The notes: generated by a model from the letters alone, not told the origin. Counted from the stretch's first letter, positions 10,640 through 21,439 are shown. The stretch is DNA of 64,000 nucleotides from Diogma glabrata (GCA_963693315.1 OY856188.1:144734945-144798944), one strand, 5' to 3'. Made by a program: numbers and translations.

Positions 10640-10929
10640 ACATTCTTCAGAAATACATTAAAGAAGAATTTTGTAAAGAAATTCAATTAATGATTGATGT
10701 AAAGATACGATGGAACAGCTTTTATCTTATGCTAGAACGTTATTATAAAGTAAAAAACAGCATTTTAAAATCCTTAATCGATCTCAATTCAACAATTTCG
10801 TTTGAAGAACATGAATGGGAGATGATTAATATTTTGGTGACAACGCTTGCACCTATAAAATTAGCTGCGGAAGCACTATGTCGCAGTGATGCAACATTAA
10901 TATCAGCTGATGCAACCATGGAGGCATGA
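10640..10929 (+). pseudogene. hAT transposase fragment
   Basis: The frame reads DDILQKYIKEEFCKEIQLMI then DVKIRWNSFYLMLERYYKVK, and later FEEHEWEMINILVTTLAPIK and SDATLISADATMEA before the stop at 10929. This is the RW-containing central region of hAT-family transposases (DVKTRWNS... and W..l..L...L.P...). Only about 95 residues remain. The upstream catalytic part and the C-terminal dimerisation domain are not visible. The open frame at 9979-10311 is in the right orientation but I could not match it to hAT. Confidence 0.65.
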
Positions 10930-11246
10930 TCGATAATTTGGGCAGCAATGGCAAGTTAGAAGCCAAACTCGAATTAATTTATTTCTCATTGGATTTATCA
11001 AAGAGTTTTTGTTGAATAAAAGGATTTTAAAAAAAATTAAAAGGTTTTTCTAAATTATAATGTGATTTTTTGTTAAATAAAATGGATTTAAAAAAAAATT
11101 AAAACGTTTTTCCACATTATAATGATTTTTTAATAGTTTTTAATTTAAACATTTTCAGAACCGGATCCAGAACCGGGTACCCGGGTTTGAAAAAATCTAG
11201 CTCCGAAAAACCGGTTCTAAAAAATGCTTCGGTTCTGGATACTCTA

Positions 11247-11375
11247 GGCGTGATGCTGCTGATTTCATCTGAGGACTGTTGATGACGATATTTGTAAAAA
11301 ACAACGAGGTCAGCAACAGTGCGACGATGTTGTAGGGAATCAAGTTTTGAAAGGTTTTGTAGGGAATCAAGTCAA
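11247..11375 (-). pseudogene. LINE-B, upstream coding fragment
   Basis: The minus strand encodes KLDSLQHRRTVADLVVFYKY then HQQSSDEISSITP, the region just ahead of the C-terminal tail in this LINE type (compare DSLQHRRNVAELSIYYKY in the LINE at 13207-13956). It continues, after the 2.2-kb insertion, into the tail at 8790-9068. A local direct repeat of about 16 bp (TTGTAGGGAATCAAGT-like) occurs at 11332 and 11357, near the junction with LINE-A. Confidence 0.6.
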
Positions 11376-12341
11376 ATCTCGATCACCCACAATTGTTGTT
11401 GTTGTAGCGACGTGTTTGGTGCTAATCCTCCGGCCCATGTCCAGGTTCAGGAACTCTGCTACTGCCCTTGGGCGGTACCACAAATCTTCCTTCGTCAATT
11501 TGGTAATATTTTTAGGACAGTTAAATAGGTGGTCTACATCATGTGGCGTGCCCTCACATGCGGGACACTTGTCAATAATTTCAGGTTCAACTCTGCTCAT
11601 GTAGTTGTTTAGAATGCGTGACCAACCGGATCTTAGTTGAGCTAGGATGGATCTGGTGCTACGGGGTAGTTGGGCCTCTTCGGCAGCAACTTTTGGTGGC
11701 TTTCTATTTAGGACACGATTTGGAAGTTCCTTATCAATAGTTCCTTATTGTATTTTCAACTGTTTTGGTGTGGAGTGTTTTTAAGCCAGTTCTATATGTA
11801 GATTCGTCGATGTTACCAGTAACCTGACAATCTCTGACATCTTACAGAAAGCATCTTGCTATTTTCCTTATGTCTTTTGGTGGTTCTATTGTAGACAAGG
11901 TGTCATTGCAAGGATGTTGCTCTTTGTGACAGGCCAATAGATATTGTTTGGTTAGCATTTCATTATGTTCATGGACTGGCAATATGTTACTTTCCTCGTG
12001 CAGGTGATCACAGTGTGCCATCAGGTGACATCCGGTTGCGGTTCGCAAGGCAGCATTTTGTGTTGTTTGTAGCTTATTCCAGTGAGTGTTGGCAACTTGA
12101 GGGGTCCATATGGGTGCAGCATAATTTATAATAGGTCTTCCTATTGCTTTGTACGTTGTTAAGATCGTGTTTTTATCTTTACCCCATGAACTGCCCGCTA
12201 GTGCATCAATGCGTTATTCCTGTTTTTCAATCTTGAGTTTATTTGTTGTACATGAGCATTAAATTTAAGCAGTGGGTCGAATGTTACACCCAACAGTCTC
12301 GGATTTTTTACTGTAGGAATAAGTATGTTGTCTATGCAGAT
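11367..12341 (-). pseudogene. LINE-A (Jockey-like), RT C-terminus and zinc-knuckle end
   Basis: Continuation of the LINE interrupted at 12342-15076. Translated pieces include a post-catalytic RT segment (LLGVTFDPLLKFNAHVQQIN), RTATGCHLMAHCDHLHEESN followed by ILPVHEHNEML, and CPACEGTPHDVDHLFNCP with the CxxC...H...C knuckle-like end found in Jockey-clade ORF2. The last residues (LWYRPRAVAEFLNL) lead to a stop near 11367 and a (GTT)n-like 3' end. The frame contains several stops and shifts. Confidence 0.72.
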
Positions 12342-15076
12342 TAGGGTGGCCCTAAGATTACACTAGAATTTTTTTTTCATTGTACAGTTTGCGGCCCCCT
12401 CCCAATTCGTGTGAATACCCATAAAAATATTATTTGCAAAATCTGATATCAATCGGTCAATTCTAAGACGTGCCTCCGGCCACTTAAACTTGAGAAATTT
12501 TGTTCTGGACCTTAAAAAAAACTTTTTTATTTTTTGTGCGGCACCCTCCCATTTCGTGTCAATACCCATAAAAAAATTATGTGTAAAATTTGAAATCAAT
12601 CGGTCAACTGTAAGGGGTGCCCCCGTCCAGAACAAGGTCCAGAACAAAATTTCTCAATTTTAAGTGGCCGGAGGCACGTCTTAGAATTGACCGATTGATT
12701 TCAAATTTTGCAAATAACATTTTTACGGGTGTTGACATGAAATGGGAGGGTGTCGTACAAAACATTTTGTTTTTTTGTTTATAATGGCCAGAACAAAACC
12801 TCTCAACTTTAAGCGGCCGGGGGCACGCCTTAAAGTTGAACGATTAATTTCAAATTTCGCAAATAACATTTTTAAGGGTATTTACACAAAATGGGAGGGT
12901 GTCGTAAAAAAAAATTAAATTTTTCTTGGTAATGGCCAGAACAAAACCTTTCAATTTTAAGTGGCCGGGGGCACGCCTTAGAGTTGAACGATTGATTTCA
13001 AATTTTACACATAATTTTCTTATGGGTATTGACACGAAATGGGAGGGTGTCGCACAAAAAATAGAAATGATTTTTTTGAACGAAATGGGAGGGTGTCGTA
13101 AAAAAATAAAATTTTTCTTGGTAATGGCCAGAACAAAACCTTTCAAGTTTAAGTGGCCGGGGGCACGCCTTAGAGTTGAACGATTGATTTCAAATTTTAC
13201 ACATTTTTTTTTTTTTTTTTTTTTTTATTAATTAGTTAGACATTTTTAGCACACTAAATATGAAGTATTCATTATTTAGACTCTTTGAATATCCGAAGAT
13301 ACCATGTCAACTATAAAGGAAGGAGATGAGGAAAATGGAAGGAATGGGGATATAGGGATAGCTATACTTATTGTTTTAAATGATGATGGACATTTTCTTT
13401 AAATGCCTGAGGGGAAAATTCATCGGGAAATACAGAGGAAGGCAATGAGTTCCATAATTTGGCCACTCTATTAAAATAGTCGTTTTGGAAGGACACAGTT
13501 CTACAACGAGGTACTTGTACAACAAATGGATGGGATAACTCGGCAGCTCTTGTTTGTCGATTATACTGCGCACACGATGGAAGGATATTTTGAATTTCCT
13601 TAGAGGAGAATTCGCTAAAGTTATATTTATAGTAGATTGATAATTCAGCCACATTTCTTCTGTGCTGGAGTGAATCAAGCTGGTCCGTTAGTTCGGTATT
13701 ACCAATCAACCGTATTGCTTTTCTCTGTACAGAGTCTAGACATTTTATTGTTGGCCGACAAGCACCTCCCCAAACATGACAGCAGTACTCCATACATGGA
13801 CGAATAAAGGACTTGAAGATTAGCAAAATTTGCTCGGAAATGAAATACTCAAGAATCCTAATTTTTGCATTGCAGATTTAGCGAGGTTGAACACATGTTT
13901 ATTCCATTTCAGGTTATTTTGAATATCCACTCCAAGAAGTCTAACTGATTCTGACTGACATAATTTTTTTATGGGTATTGACACGAAATGGGAGGGTGTC
14001 GCACAAAAAATAAAGTTTTTTTTTAAGGTCCAGAACAAAATTTCTCAACTTTAAGTGGCCGGAGGCACGTCTTAGAATTGACCGATTGATTTCAAATTTT
14101 GCAAATAATATTTTTACGGGTATTAACATGAAATGGGAGGGTGTTGTACAAAAAATTTTAATTTTTCTTTGTAATGGCCAGAACAAAACCTCTCAACTTC
14201 AAGTGGCCGGGGCACGCCTTAAAGTTGACCGATTGATTTCAAATTTAGCAAATAACATTTTTAAGGGTATTCACACGAAATGGGGGGGTGTCGTACAAAA
14301 AATTTACATTTTTCTTTGTAATGGCCAGAACAAAACCTTACAAGTTGGAGTGGCCGGGGGCACCCCTTACAGTTGACCGATTGATTTCAAATTTTACAAA
14401 TAATTTTTTTATGGGTATTGACACGAAATGGGAGGGTGTCGCATAAAAAATAGAAAACATTTTTTTAAGGTCCAGAACAAAATTTCTCAACTTTATGTGG
14501 CCGTCCTTTAGAGGCACGTCTTAAAATTGACCGATTAATTTCAAATTTTGCAAATAATATTTGTACGGGTATTGACATGAAATGGGAGGCTGTCGTACAA
14601 AAATTTTAATTTTTCTTTATCATGGCCACAACAAAACCTCTCAACTTTAAGTGGCCAGGAGCACCCCTTAGAGTTGACCGATTGATTTCAAATTTTACAA
14701 ATAATATTTTTATGGGTATTGACACCAAATGGGAGGGTGTCGTGCAAAAAATTTAAATTTTTCTTTGTAATGGCCACAACCAAACCTCTCAACTTTAAGT
14801 GGCCGGGGCACGCCTTAGAGTTGAACGATTGATTTCAATTTTTACACATAATTTTTTTATGGGCATTGACACGAAATGGGAGAGTGTCGCACTGAAAATA
14901 AAAAAGTTTTTATTTAAGGTCCAGAACAAAATTTCTCAATTTTAAGTGGCCGGAGGCACGTCTTAGAATTGACCGATTGATATCAGATTTTGCAAATAAT
15001 ATTTTTATGGGTATTCACACGAAATACGAGGGTGCCGTACAAATAATAAAAATTTTTGTTTTTAAGGGCCACCCTA
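12342..15076. mobile_element. hAT-like TIR element made of ~148-bp tandem units, in LINE-A
   Basis: 2735 bp with 12-bp perfect terminal inverted repeats TAGGGTGGCCCT...AGGGCCACCCTA and a perfect 8-bp target duplication ATGCAGAT (12334-12341, 15077-15084). The 8-bp duplication and the TIR style fit the hAT superfamily. Inside are about 11 direct units of roughly 148 bp (anchors at 12638, 12784, 12934, 13127, 14030, 14176, 14325, 14470, 14625, 14773, 14921). Two further units (12372-12625) are in inverse orientation next to the left end. Unit landmarks are GGCCAGAACAAAACC, AAGTGGCCGGGGGCACGCC, GACCGATTGATTTCAAATTT and ACACGAAATGGGAGGGTGTC. No transposase is present, so the element is non-autonomous. 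Its unit number implies expansion within the element. Confidence 0.85.
13207..13956 (-). mobile_element. 5'-truncated LINE inserted in the tandem array
   Basis: It interrupts an array unit between ...TTTACACAT and ACATAATTTTTTTATGG. The minus strand encodes SESVRLLGVDIQNNLKWNKH, then in another frame (13368-13826) FKSFIRPCMEYCCHVWGG, DSVQRKAIRLIGNTELTD and FNRVAKLWNSLPSSVFPDEF up to the stop: the post-catalytic end of a LINE RT. A poly(T) run (13207-13227) is its poly(A) tail in this orientation. A frameshift lies near 13850. Short ACAT at both edges may be the target duplication. It is related to LINE-B but distinct. Confidence 0.82.
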
Positions 15077-16842
15077 ATGCAGATGCTTAGTGTTGAATTT
15101 ACCTCCTTCGTCCATGTGGTGAAAAGTGTAGAAGTGGACTTTTCAGTGGAAAGTTTCAGTTTTCTGGCCTTGAACCAATCATTCAGAGTATTAAGGTATG
15201 TATTCAGCATATTTGTGAGTTGCTGCAGGTTATTTCCTGTTTCAAGCACTGTGCAGTCGTCTGCATATGACGTGATAGTTATTCCTTCTGGTGGGATAGG
15301 CAAACTGCTTAGGGAGAGATTGAATAATGACGGTGAGAGAACTCTGCCTTGAGGAACTCCTTGTCTTAGCACTCTCATTTTGGACTTGCAGTTACGGAAC
15401 TCAACATATGTTTGGCGACCTCTGAGGTAATTGCACAACCAGCGCTTCATTAAACTTGGCAAGTTAGTATTGAAGATGTCATCCAATAGAGCAGCGTGCG
15501 ACACTGGGTCGAATGCTTTTGACAGGTCAAGTGCGACTAAAATTGTTCTAGCACATGGTTGTTTTTGATTCAGACCATCAGTGATCTGGTTTTGTATTCT
15601 GTGTAGCGCGGTGGTTGTACTGTGTGCTCGCCGGAAGCCATGTTGGTGCGGCGCCAAATTACAGGATCTTGTCAGCTGAGGGAGCAGAAGTGCTTCGATG
15701 AGTTTTGCGACCGATGAAAGAATGAATATTGGTCTGTAGGACTATCCCTTTTCTTCAGGTTTTCCTGGTTTCAAAATAGGGCTGATTCTGGCCGTTTTCC
15801 AGATATTTGGTATCTGAAGAGTATTTAAAGATGTATTAAGTGTAGTAGTGAGGATGTTCACACCTTTGGGTCCAATGTGTTTGAGCATGATGGCTGAGAC
15901 GCAGTCGGGTCCTATAGCTTTTGATAGCTTAATTTTCCTTATTGCATTCTCCACCTCTTCTACGGAAAATATAATATCCTCCAAGTTGTCAGTGTTAAGT
16001 TTGCGCATGTGTTTCAACACTGATCTGGTCTCTTTCTCGTGTTTACGCTGCTTTTCTGTAAACTGAATTTTAAATTTGTTTGCGCATTTCCTGTGGTTAT
16101 CAATGGGGATATCATCGAAGGAGATCATGCAATTATTTTGTGGTTGTCGAGGATGAGTTAGGCCCTTAATGACCTTCCAAAGACTTTTACTAGTACCCAG
16201 GTTTGATTCTCTCACTAACTCTCTCCATTTATTTCTTTTATGGTCCGTGACCAATTTGTTAATTTACTTGTTCAGGTCCGGAATTCCAGAGTCGGCTGGA
16301 TCTGCTTTACGAATGTCATCTCTTTGGTTAGAAAGCACACACGCTTCATGTGGAAAGTTTGGTTTTATTTTTTGGATTCTGCCAGCTGGTATGTAGCGAG
16401 CTCTAGCCTTATTAAAAATTTCTCTGAATTGTTTTTCCCCAAAGAGGGAGTCAAGTGGTAAAAATTGCTTACTGAATTCAATCTCGGTAAAATTTGTAAA
16501 GTTTTCCCAGTCAGCTTTATTAAAATTAATGTATGTCTTCTTTTCGGAATTTATTTGATTTATGGAACGGCTTAAGGTGATTATGATCGGCACGTTGTCT
16601 GATCCCAATGCTATTTCAGTTCTCCATTCTGCAACTGGCATTAGTGACATACTGGCAAGGGAGATATCTGGAGAAGAGTATGAGTTGTTTGTTACCCTTG
16701 TCGGTTGTGGTTCGTTGAGGACTCCAAAATTGGAGCCGTCAATTTGATCGGCGATGCTTTCACCTCGTGGATCAGTGTTTAGATGTGAGTGCCATAGATC
16801 ATATCTTATAATACCATTTGCTTTATTGATACTTTTCTTCAC
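15077..16842 (-). pseudogene. LINE-A, endonuclease C-terminus and RT core
   Basis: One frame, broken by TAA (16264-16266) and TAG (15742-15744). The first part is the C-terminal half of an APE-type endonuclease (DLWHSHLNTDPRGE, NSYSSPDISLAS, LGSDNVPIIITL). The normally conserved SDH is SDN, so the catalytic His is lost. Next come KWRELVRESNLGTSKSLWKV and AIGPDCVSAIMLKHIGPKGV, then RT motifs: APHQHGFRRAHSTTTALHRI, VALDLSKAFDPVSHAALLDD, QGVPQGRVLSPSLFNLSLSS and TSYADDCTVLETG, with the catalytic YADD intact. Coding stops where the TIR element is inserted. Confidence 0.85.
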
Positions 16843-16849
16843 AAGGTTT

Positions 16850-17138
16850 ACACTTAACCAAAAAAAATTATATTACCTCATATACCTTATAACGATACAA
16901 TTTGCGGTTTGAGTGTAGCTTTTATTACTCACGAAACATACATTGGCTTTTCACATGTTAATCCCACGCGTTCTCCTCCCAAATAATTTTCGTGAAACAA
17001 CTTGTTCTAATTAAATAAAACTAAATCACACAAGACTGGTACGAACAAAACAAAACTAATAAAAATGATGGGCTTCAGTTCTACGATGATTTTATTATCA
17101 CCACTTGTTTGTTATATTGTGTTATATTGTGGTCGTGC
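16850..17138. other. No feature seen
   Basis: AT-rich DNA between the LINE-A 5' truncation point and the first small hairpin element. Confidence 0.4.
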
Positions 17139-17272
17139 AAAAAATAGTATATACATCACGGGAGAGAGCTCCCTCAGTGAAATTTAGCCTTCAGGCTTCG
17201 CCCTCGGACTCCAAACACAACTTGGGAGAAAAACATGCACTTCTCTCAATTGGTTTATATAATCTACTATTT
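17139..17272. repeat. Small hairpin element, member 1
   Basis: Begins AAAAATAGTATATAC and ends TATATAATCTACTATTT. The central CG-rich block is CAGGCTTCGCCCTCGGAC. About 132 bp. Inner arms pair poorly; termini match members at 17806, 20151, 21281, 45149 and 62851. Confidence 0.55.
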
Positions 17273-17284
17273 ATTCAAAATTTT

Positions 17285-17620
17285 TAGAGATATTGATAAT
17301 TATTTTTATTTCATACTGATATCTAAAACGACATTTTTCGAAATATTTATGGTACAAAAAGTTGAAGTTTAACGTCCTAGGACTTTATAAAATTTTATAA
17401 AGTCCTAGGACGTTAAAGTTCATCTTTTTGAGCAAAATTTAAAACTCATTCCTTTTTATCTTAATTCCTTTTTATTTTCCAGTATGAAATAAAATTTTGT
17501 ATTTATCTAAAACGAAAAGTGTTTTGAAAGGTACTCACTAGTAATTTCGGCGTCGGCTAGACGCCTCGGCCGTAAACAACTAGCTCATACTTTAAAGTTT
17601 CACTTTTTGTTTTAGATAAA
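17285..17620. repeat. Palindrome cluster with a perfect 50-bp palindrome
   Basis: 17368-17417 is a perfect palindrome: 25-base arms, no spacer, centred on 17392/17393 and containing GTCCTAGGAC on each side. It is set in a wider imperfect inverted repeat (TTTCATACTG / CAGTATGAAAT at about 17315 and 17473). Next to it 17501-17620 forms another hairpin with arms TTATCTAAAACGAAAAGTG / CACTTTTTGTTTTAGATAA around GGCGTCGGCTAGACGCCTCG. Confidence 0.75.
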
Positions 17621-17805
17621 TAAATAACTATTTTGCTAATTTTCTCTAAAAACTTAGTAATTTATAAAATCCTGCTGAAAAAATGTGCAGGCTATTTTTT
17701 GCTCACACTTACATACTAAATGTAACTTTAACAGGAGTGAACATAATAAAGTTTCTAGAAACCAAATAAAGAAAAGAAGGAATTTGATGTGTAAAAAACA
17801 GAGTT

Positions 17806-17948
17806 AAATAGTACATTATATACCGAGGTGATAAAGTAAATGTTCTACATTGAGGTGGATATTAATTCGCGAGAAACGAAGTTTCGAAGGGGATTAAGCA
17901 CCGAAATGGAGAAAAATTTCTTCACCGAGATTTATATACTATTTTTTT
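17806..17948. repeat. Small hairpin element, member 2
   Basis: Arms AAATAGTACATTATATACCG then AGGTG, and CACCGAGATTTATATACTAT then TTTTT. Interior AATTCGCGAGAAACGAAGTT then TCGAAGG. About 143 bp. Confidence 0.65.
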
Positions 17949-17949
17949 T

Positions 17950-18573
17950 ACTACTTGATATAAAAAATGCACTAAAACTCTTAATTATTCACAAAATAAA
18001 ATGTCAATTAATAAGCAAATGGTGAATAAATAAAAATTTTGATTTGGTGAAACACTGTTTATCATATCATTGGATTGCGTATTGGATATTTATTATTCTG
18101 GGCTGCTTAGTTAGAAATTTGTTTTCAATGAATTTTCTTAAAACTATATAAAAATCACATATGCTTTGCATTAAAAAATATAGCTTTTATTTATTTTTGA
18201 CATGAAATTGAAAATCTAGTCAATATTGTTGAGCCAAATTTAGAATTTTTTTAGTCTACAACTCACGTCTCTAGTCTACAAATTTCAACAGAATTCTGTT
18301 TAACACGAATTAAAATTTCAAATAAGCTAACCTATAGTTGCAAAGAAGTTTTTGCATTCATTCATTATTTACTATTACATATTAAAATAAAGTCAAAACG
18401 CTTATTATTTTTTAATTTATTATCATTATTTTAGGAAGAAACTAAAAAAAATCAAAGATGAACTCAGTTAACAAACGAACAAAAGTTATACTTTCATTAT
18501 TTACGAAGGTGCTAAAATACTTATTATTAAGTGTGGGGAATAATTATTAGTAACCATAGCTGAGAAAAATAAC
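17950..18573. other. AT-rich DNA, no gene seen
   Basis: No long frame or clear repeat. It ends at the left 15-bp inverted repeat of the Crypton segment. Confidence 0.4.
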
Positions 18574-20155
18574 TTTTTTCGTGTACCATGTGGAAATGCC
18601 TACTATTCTTTGACTCAAAACAGTAAAGAAAAGTGTTTATTTTCCAGTTAGCAACACTTTTCTTCTTAGCAACGCGATTGTCATTATTTAATTTACAAAG
18701 AAATATAATAAAACATATATAATTTATATTCTGTTTAAGACCAGGATAACACGTTATTTATTCTTTAGAATTAGTATAAAAGTTAAAGGTACAATTTTCT
18801 AAATTACTGAATGATATTCCAGAAACTGAAGATAACTGAAAGTCTGCAGAGGTCACATTTGTCGCACTCACTGTACCACTTGATATTGGTGCTGAATTAC
18901 TTGGTATAACGCTTGATATTGATTTTGCAGTACCTAATGACGAAGAAGTTATAGTTGATGGTTTGGGGTTTACATTAAAAACCTTCCGAGATGCTTGGAT
19001 TTTGGTTTCGATACTTTCTTCTACATATCCTTCAGCTACCTTACTTGAGCTCCATCCTCCATGTCTCTTCAATGACTGTTCATCCGCGCCGCTATTAGCT
19101 AAAAGTGTAGCGGATGTTCTTCGAATGCAATGACCTGTGTACTTTTCAGGCTCTGACAACTTCAAAAACATTGCAATATTTCGGGGAATGCTATAAAATG
19201 TATTGATGCCGACCGGCTGCACAGTACATTTATTATTTCTATAGCACACAATCACACGATTATGACTTGTCGTTGCTGGCCGCATATTACGATATTTTCT
19301 GTAAAGCTCAACTCCGTTAACTGGAGTTTCATCATTTGTAATTGTGAAAACTCTTTTTTTTTTGTTTTTTGTGTCATTGAGTGTTATAACTATAACAGAT
19401 CCAGTATCTTCCACATCATTCAGCGTGAGCAATCGCAATTCATCTCCTCTACAAGCTCCATTTAACCCGAAAATCAAAACAACTTTCATAAATAAAAATT
19501 CTCGATCAGGAGCTGAAGTCAAAAAACAAGATACGTTATCGAATGTCAAGTATCATTTTGGCGCTTAAGAAACGCAATCACTTTTTTGAATGTAGATATA
19601 TCTAAATTTTCGTTTAGTTGTATCATACATTTTAACATGGAATAATTCGACCACATTGTTGACGCCTTCAAAGTTTTCGACTGTAATCATAAAAATATAT
19701 ATTCCGATATATTCTATTTATATAACATCATTGTTTATATCTATATATTATATACAATTAATATATAGAAATACCTTCTCGTGAAAATATGCCAACATAA
19801 CGATTTCATCTAATTCTTTAATATTTTTTTTCATTCTCCAATCGTTGAAAAACTTATAGCTTTTCTCGTACTTCGATTTAGATTTCGATGGAAGTAAATT
19901 CGAAATAGCCTCCTCTGCTTCTTTCATAACACTAGGATCCATTTTTGAAATTTGTTTCACAGAATTTATTATTTATCCGCTTATCAAAAAAATATTGAGA
20001 CGTTCAAATCGTTTATAAATTTTCGAATGAAAAGTTAGAACAAAAAAGTTCAAAGGCAACTCTGATAAACATGAATGCATTAATTTTTATATACATACAA
20101 TTTTAGAAATTATTTCATTTTTCTTTTTTAAATTTTATTCTGGTACACGAAAAAA
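18574..20155 (-). mobile_element. Segment carrying the Crypton gene, bounded by a 15-bp inverted repeat
   Basis: TTTTTTCGTGTACCA (18574-18588) and TGGTACACGAAAAAA (20141-20155) are exact inverses on either side of the recombinase gene. Cryptons normally lack TIRs, so this could be a chance pair, part of the hairpin element at 20151-20289, or the true edges. Confidence 0.45.
18758..19942 (-). pseudogene. Crypton-type tyrosine recombinase, two exons, one frame break
   Basis: Exon 1 (19942-19775, from MDPSVMKEAEEAISNLLP) carries the core-binding start KYEKSYKFFNDWRMKKNIKE then LDEIVMLAYFHEK. It ends AAG|GTATTT; a 94-bp intron (19774-19681) ends in TTATGATTACAG. Exon 2 resumes in phase with SKTLKASTMWSNYSMLKCMI and FKKVIAFLKRQND. 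Then the frame breaks (about 19555) where family members have roughly 12 more residues, and continues in the frame 18758-19549. The catalytic domain shows the Arg in NGACRGDELRLL, HxxR in GHCIRRTSATLL, HGGW, and the nucleophile Tyr in VAEGYVEES. A Ser/Thr-rich tail ends at 18758. The active-site set is complete, but the small deletion probably inactivates the gene. Confidence 0.78.
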
Positions 20156-20289
20156 TAGCATGTTCAACTCGAAAGAAAAGTGATTTTTCCACCTCGTTTA
20201 AAATTAATTTACTCGCTACGCTCGTAAATTAAACATTTCACTCGGTGGAAAAATATCACTTTTCTTTACTTGTAGAACAATCTACTATT
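20151..20289. repeat. Small hairpin element, member 3
   Basis: AAAAATAGCATGTTCAACTC ... GAACAATCTACTATTG. Arms GAAAAGTGATTTTTCCACCT / CGGTGGAAAAATATCACTTT, loop block ACTCGCTACGCTCGTAAATT. About 139 bp; it abuts the Crypton segment. Confidence 0.7.
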
Positions 20290-21015
20290 GTCTTGGGTTT
20301 TTGAGTAAATAATTGAAATTTCTCATGCAAGTAGTAAAAAAAATTCTTTTTTCTACTTCAAGCTACGAAAATGTCATTTTAATATATAGTAAAACCTATG
20401 TGAAAGGGAAACTTTTTCTAAGTAGTAACTGAAAATTTTTTCAGTCACTAGGACTGAAAGTAAATAAGTTTCGGTGGTCGCCTACAGGTGGTGGTTATTT
20501 AAAGAATTGAATATTTGAGATTGAATTTCAATTACTGTTTTTGTTGTTGTTTCGGTTGCTGTGTTTATTTCTGTCAATATCGCAGTATTTTGAAGGGATT
20601 GAATTTTTTGAATATTTTGATCGAATCGAATCGAAACTAATCATTATATCAATTGTGTGTAATTAATTAATTAAACTAATAATGACTGTGTTTTTTTCTA
20701 TATCGGAGAAATCGGAGCGATAAAATAAAATTTGTATCAGATATATCGTATAATTTTTTCCTCCGATAATTAACTGTCAGATATAAAATATATTCTCTGA
20801 GCTCTTTCCGCAAAAACAAAATAAAAAAAAGTTATTAAATAAATAAATAAATTTTATTAAAAAATTTATTTTTATTTCTTTTTAATTGAAACTATACCTA
20901 CATTTTTTTAAATTTATACTTTAAACGATGACTTCCAGTCGGTAAAAAAAATATCTGTAATATCTGTAAAAGTTTTTAGAGAAAATATATGAACTATTTT
21001 CATTATTCATATTGT
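20290..21015. other. AT-rich DNA, no gene seen
   Basis: No convincing coding frame. Short A/T repeats such as (AAAT)n occur near 20840. Confidence 0.4.
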
Positions 21016-21250
21016 CAAATTCATCTACTAAAAACTTGCAAACCGACATATCTAAATTTGACTGTGTAAAAAATAAAAACGATCGCATTTTTACCAGTGT
21101 AAAATAATGTTATTATTGTGTTCGCCTGTTATTATTCCATCTGTAGGCGAACACAATAATAACATTATTTTACACTGGTAAAAATGCGAGCTTGTTAATT
21201 TTTACATAGTCAAATTTAGATATGTCGTAAGTTTTTAGTAGATGAATTTG
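21016..21250. repeat. MITE-like palindrome, arms ~110 bp
   Basis: Left arm 21016-21127 and right arm 21145-21250 are near-exact inverses (for example ACCAGTGTAAAATAATGTTA against TAACATTATTTTACACTGGT), with a 17-base spacer. Outer ends are CAAATTCATCTACTAAAAAC and GTTTTTAGTAGATGAATTTG. Confidence 0.85.
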
Positions 21251-21280
21251 TAAATATTATCATTTATATTTACAAGCGTA

Positions 21281-21424
21281 GAAAAAATAGCGTTTTCTAC
21301 GCGTGGTAAAAACTTTTTTGCGTTCCTGAACTTATTCCACTCGACGCTATCGCGTCTCGTGGACAAACCGTTCAGTCACGCAAAAAGAGACGTTTTCACA
21401 ACTTGTAAAAAAATCTACTATTTG
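21281..21424. repeat. Small hairpin element, member 4
   Basis: GAAAAAATAGCGTTTTCTAC ... GTAAAAAAATCTACTATTTG, centre CTCGACGCTATCGCGTCTCG. About 144 bp. Confidence 0.65.
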
Positions 21425-21439
21425 TATCACTAATTTTTA

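Larger units (their letters stand above)
9069..11246. mobile_element. hAT-type insertion splitting LINE-B (composite)
   Basis: LINE-B coding sequence is cut between 9068 and 11247. The intervening 2.2 kb starts with GC-rich CCCGGTACCCGG...CCGAAAACCGGTTCT and ends with GAACCGGGTACCCGG...CCGAAAAACCGGTTCT, and it contains a hAT transposase remnant (10640-10929). Bases beside the edges, GAATACCC and GGATACTC, agree at 6 of 8 positions and could be an old 8-bp target duplication. It has itself collected a Helitron-like segment and an X retroelement copy. The exact termini are uncertain. Confidence 0.5.
11350..16842 (-). mobile_element. LINE-A, Jockey-like non-LTR retrotransposon, 5'-truncated, carrying nested insertions
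   Basis: The halves 15077-16842 and 11367-12341 together cover the endonuclease C-terminus, RT and zinc-knuckle end of one ORF2. Removing 12342-15076 and one target copy rejoins the codons across the gap without a shift (...SLSI-C then IDNILIPTVKN in one frame), so the TIR element entered an already inserted LINE. The 5' end is lost at about 16842. Confidence 0.8.

Noticed and set aside
12363..14376. Open frames within the TIR array (12363-12647, 12926-13231, 14086-14376)
   Set aside because: All repeat with the ~148-bp unit and match no protein family.
16844..16875. LINE-A 5' end with matching target duplication to 11350
   Set aside because: Sequences beside 16842 do not repeat those beside 11350; the ~16-bp repeat near 11332/11357 lies on one side only.
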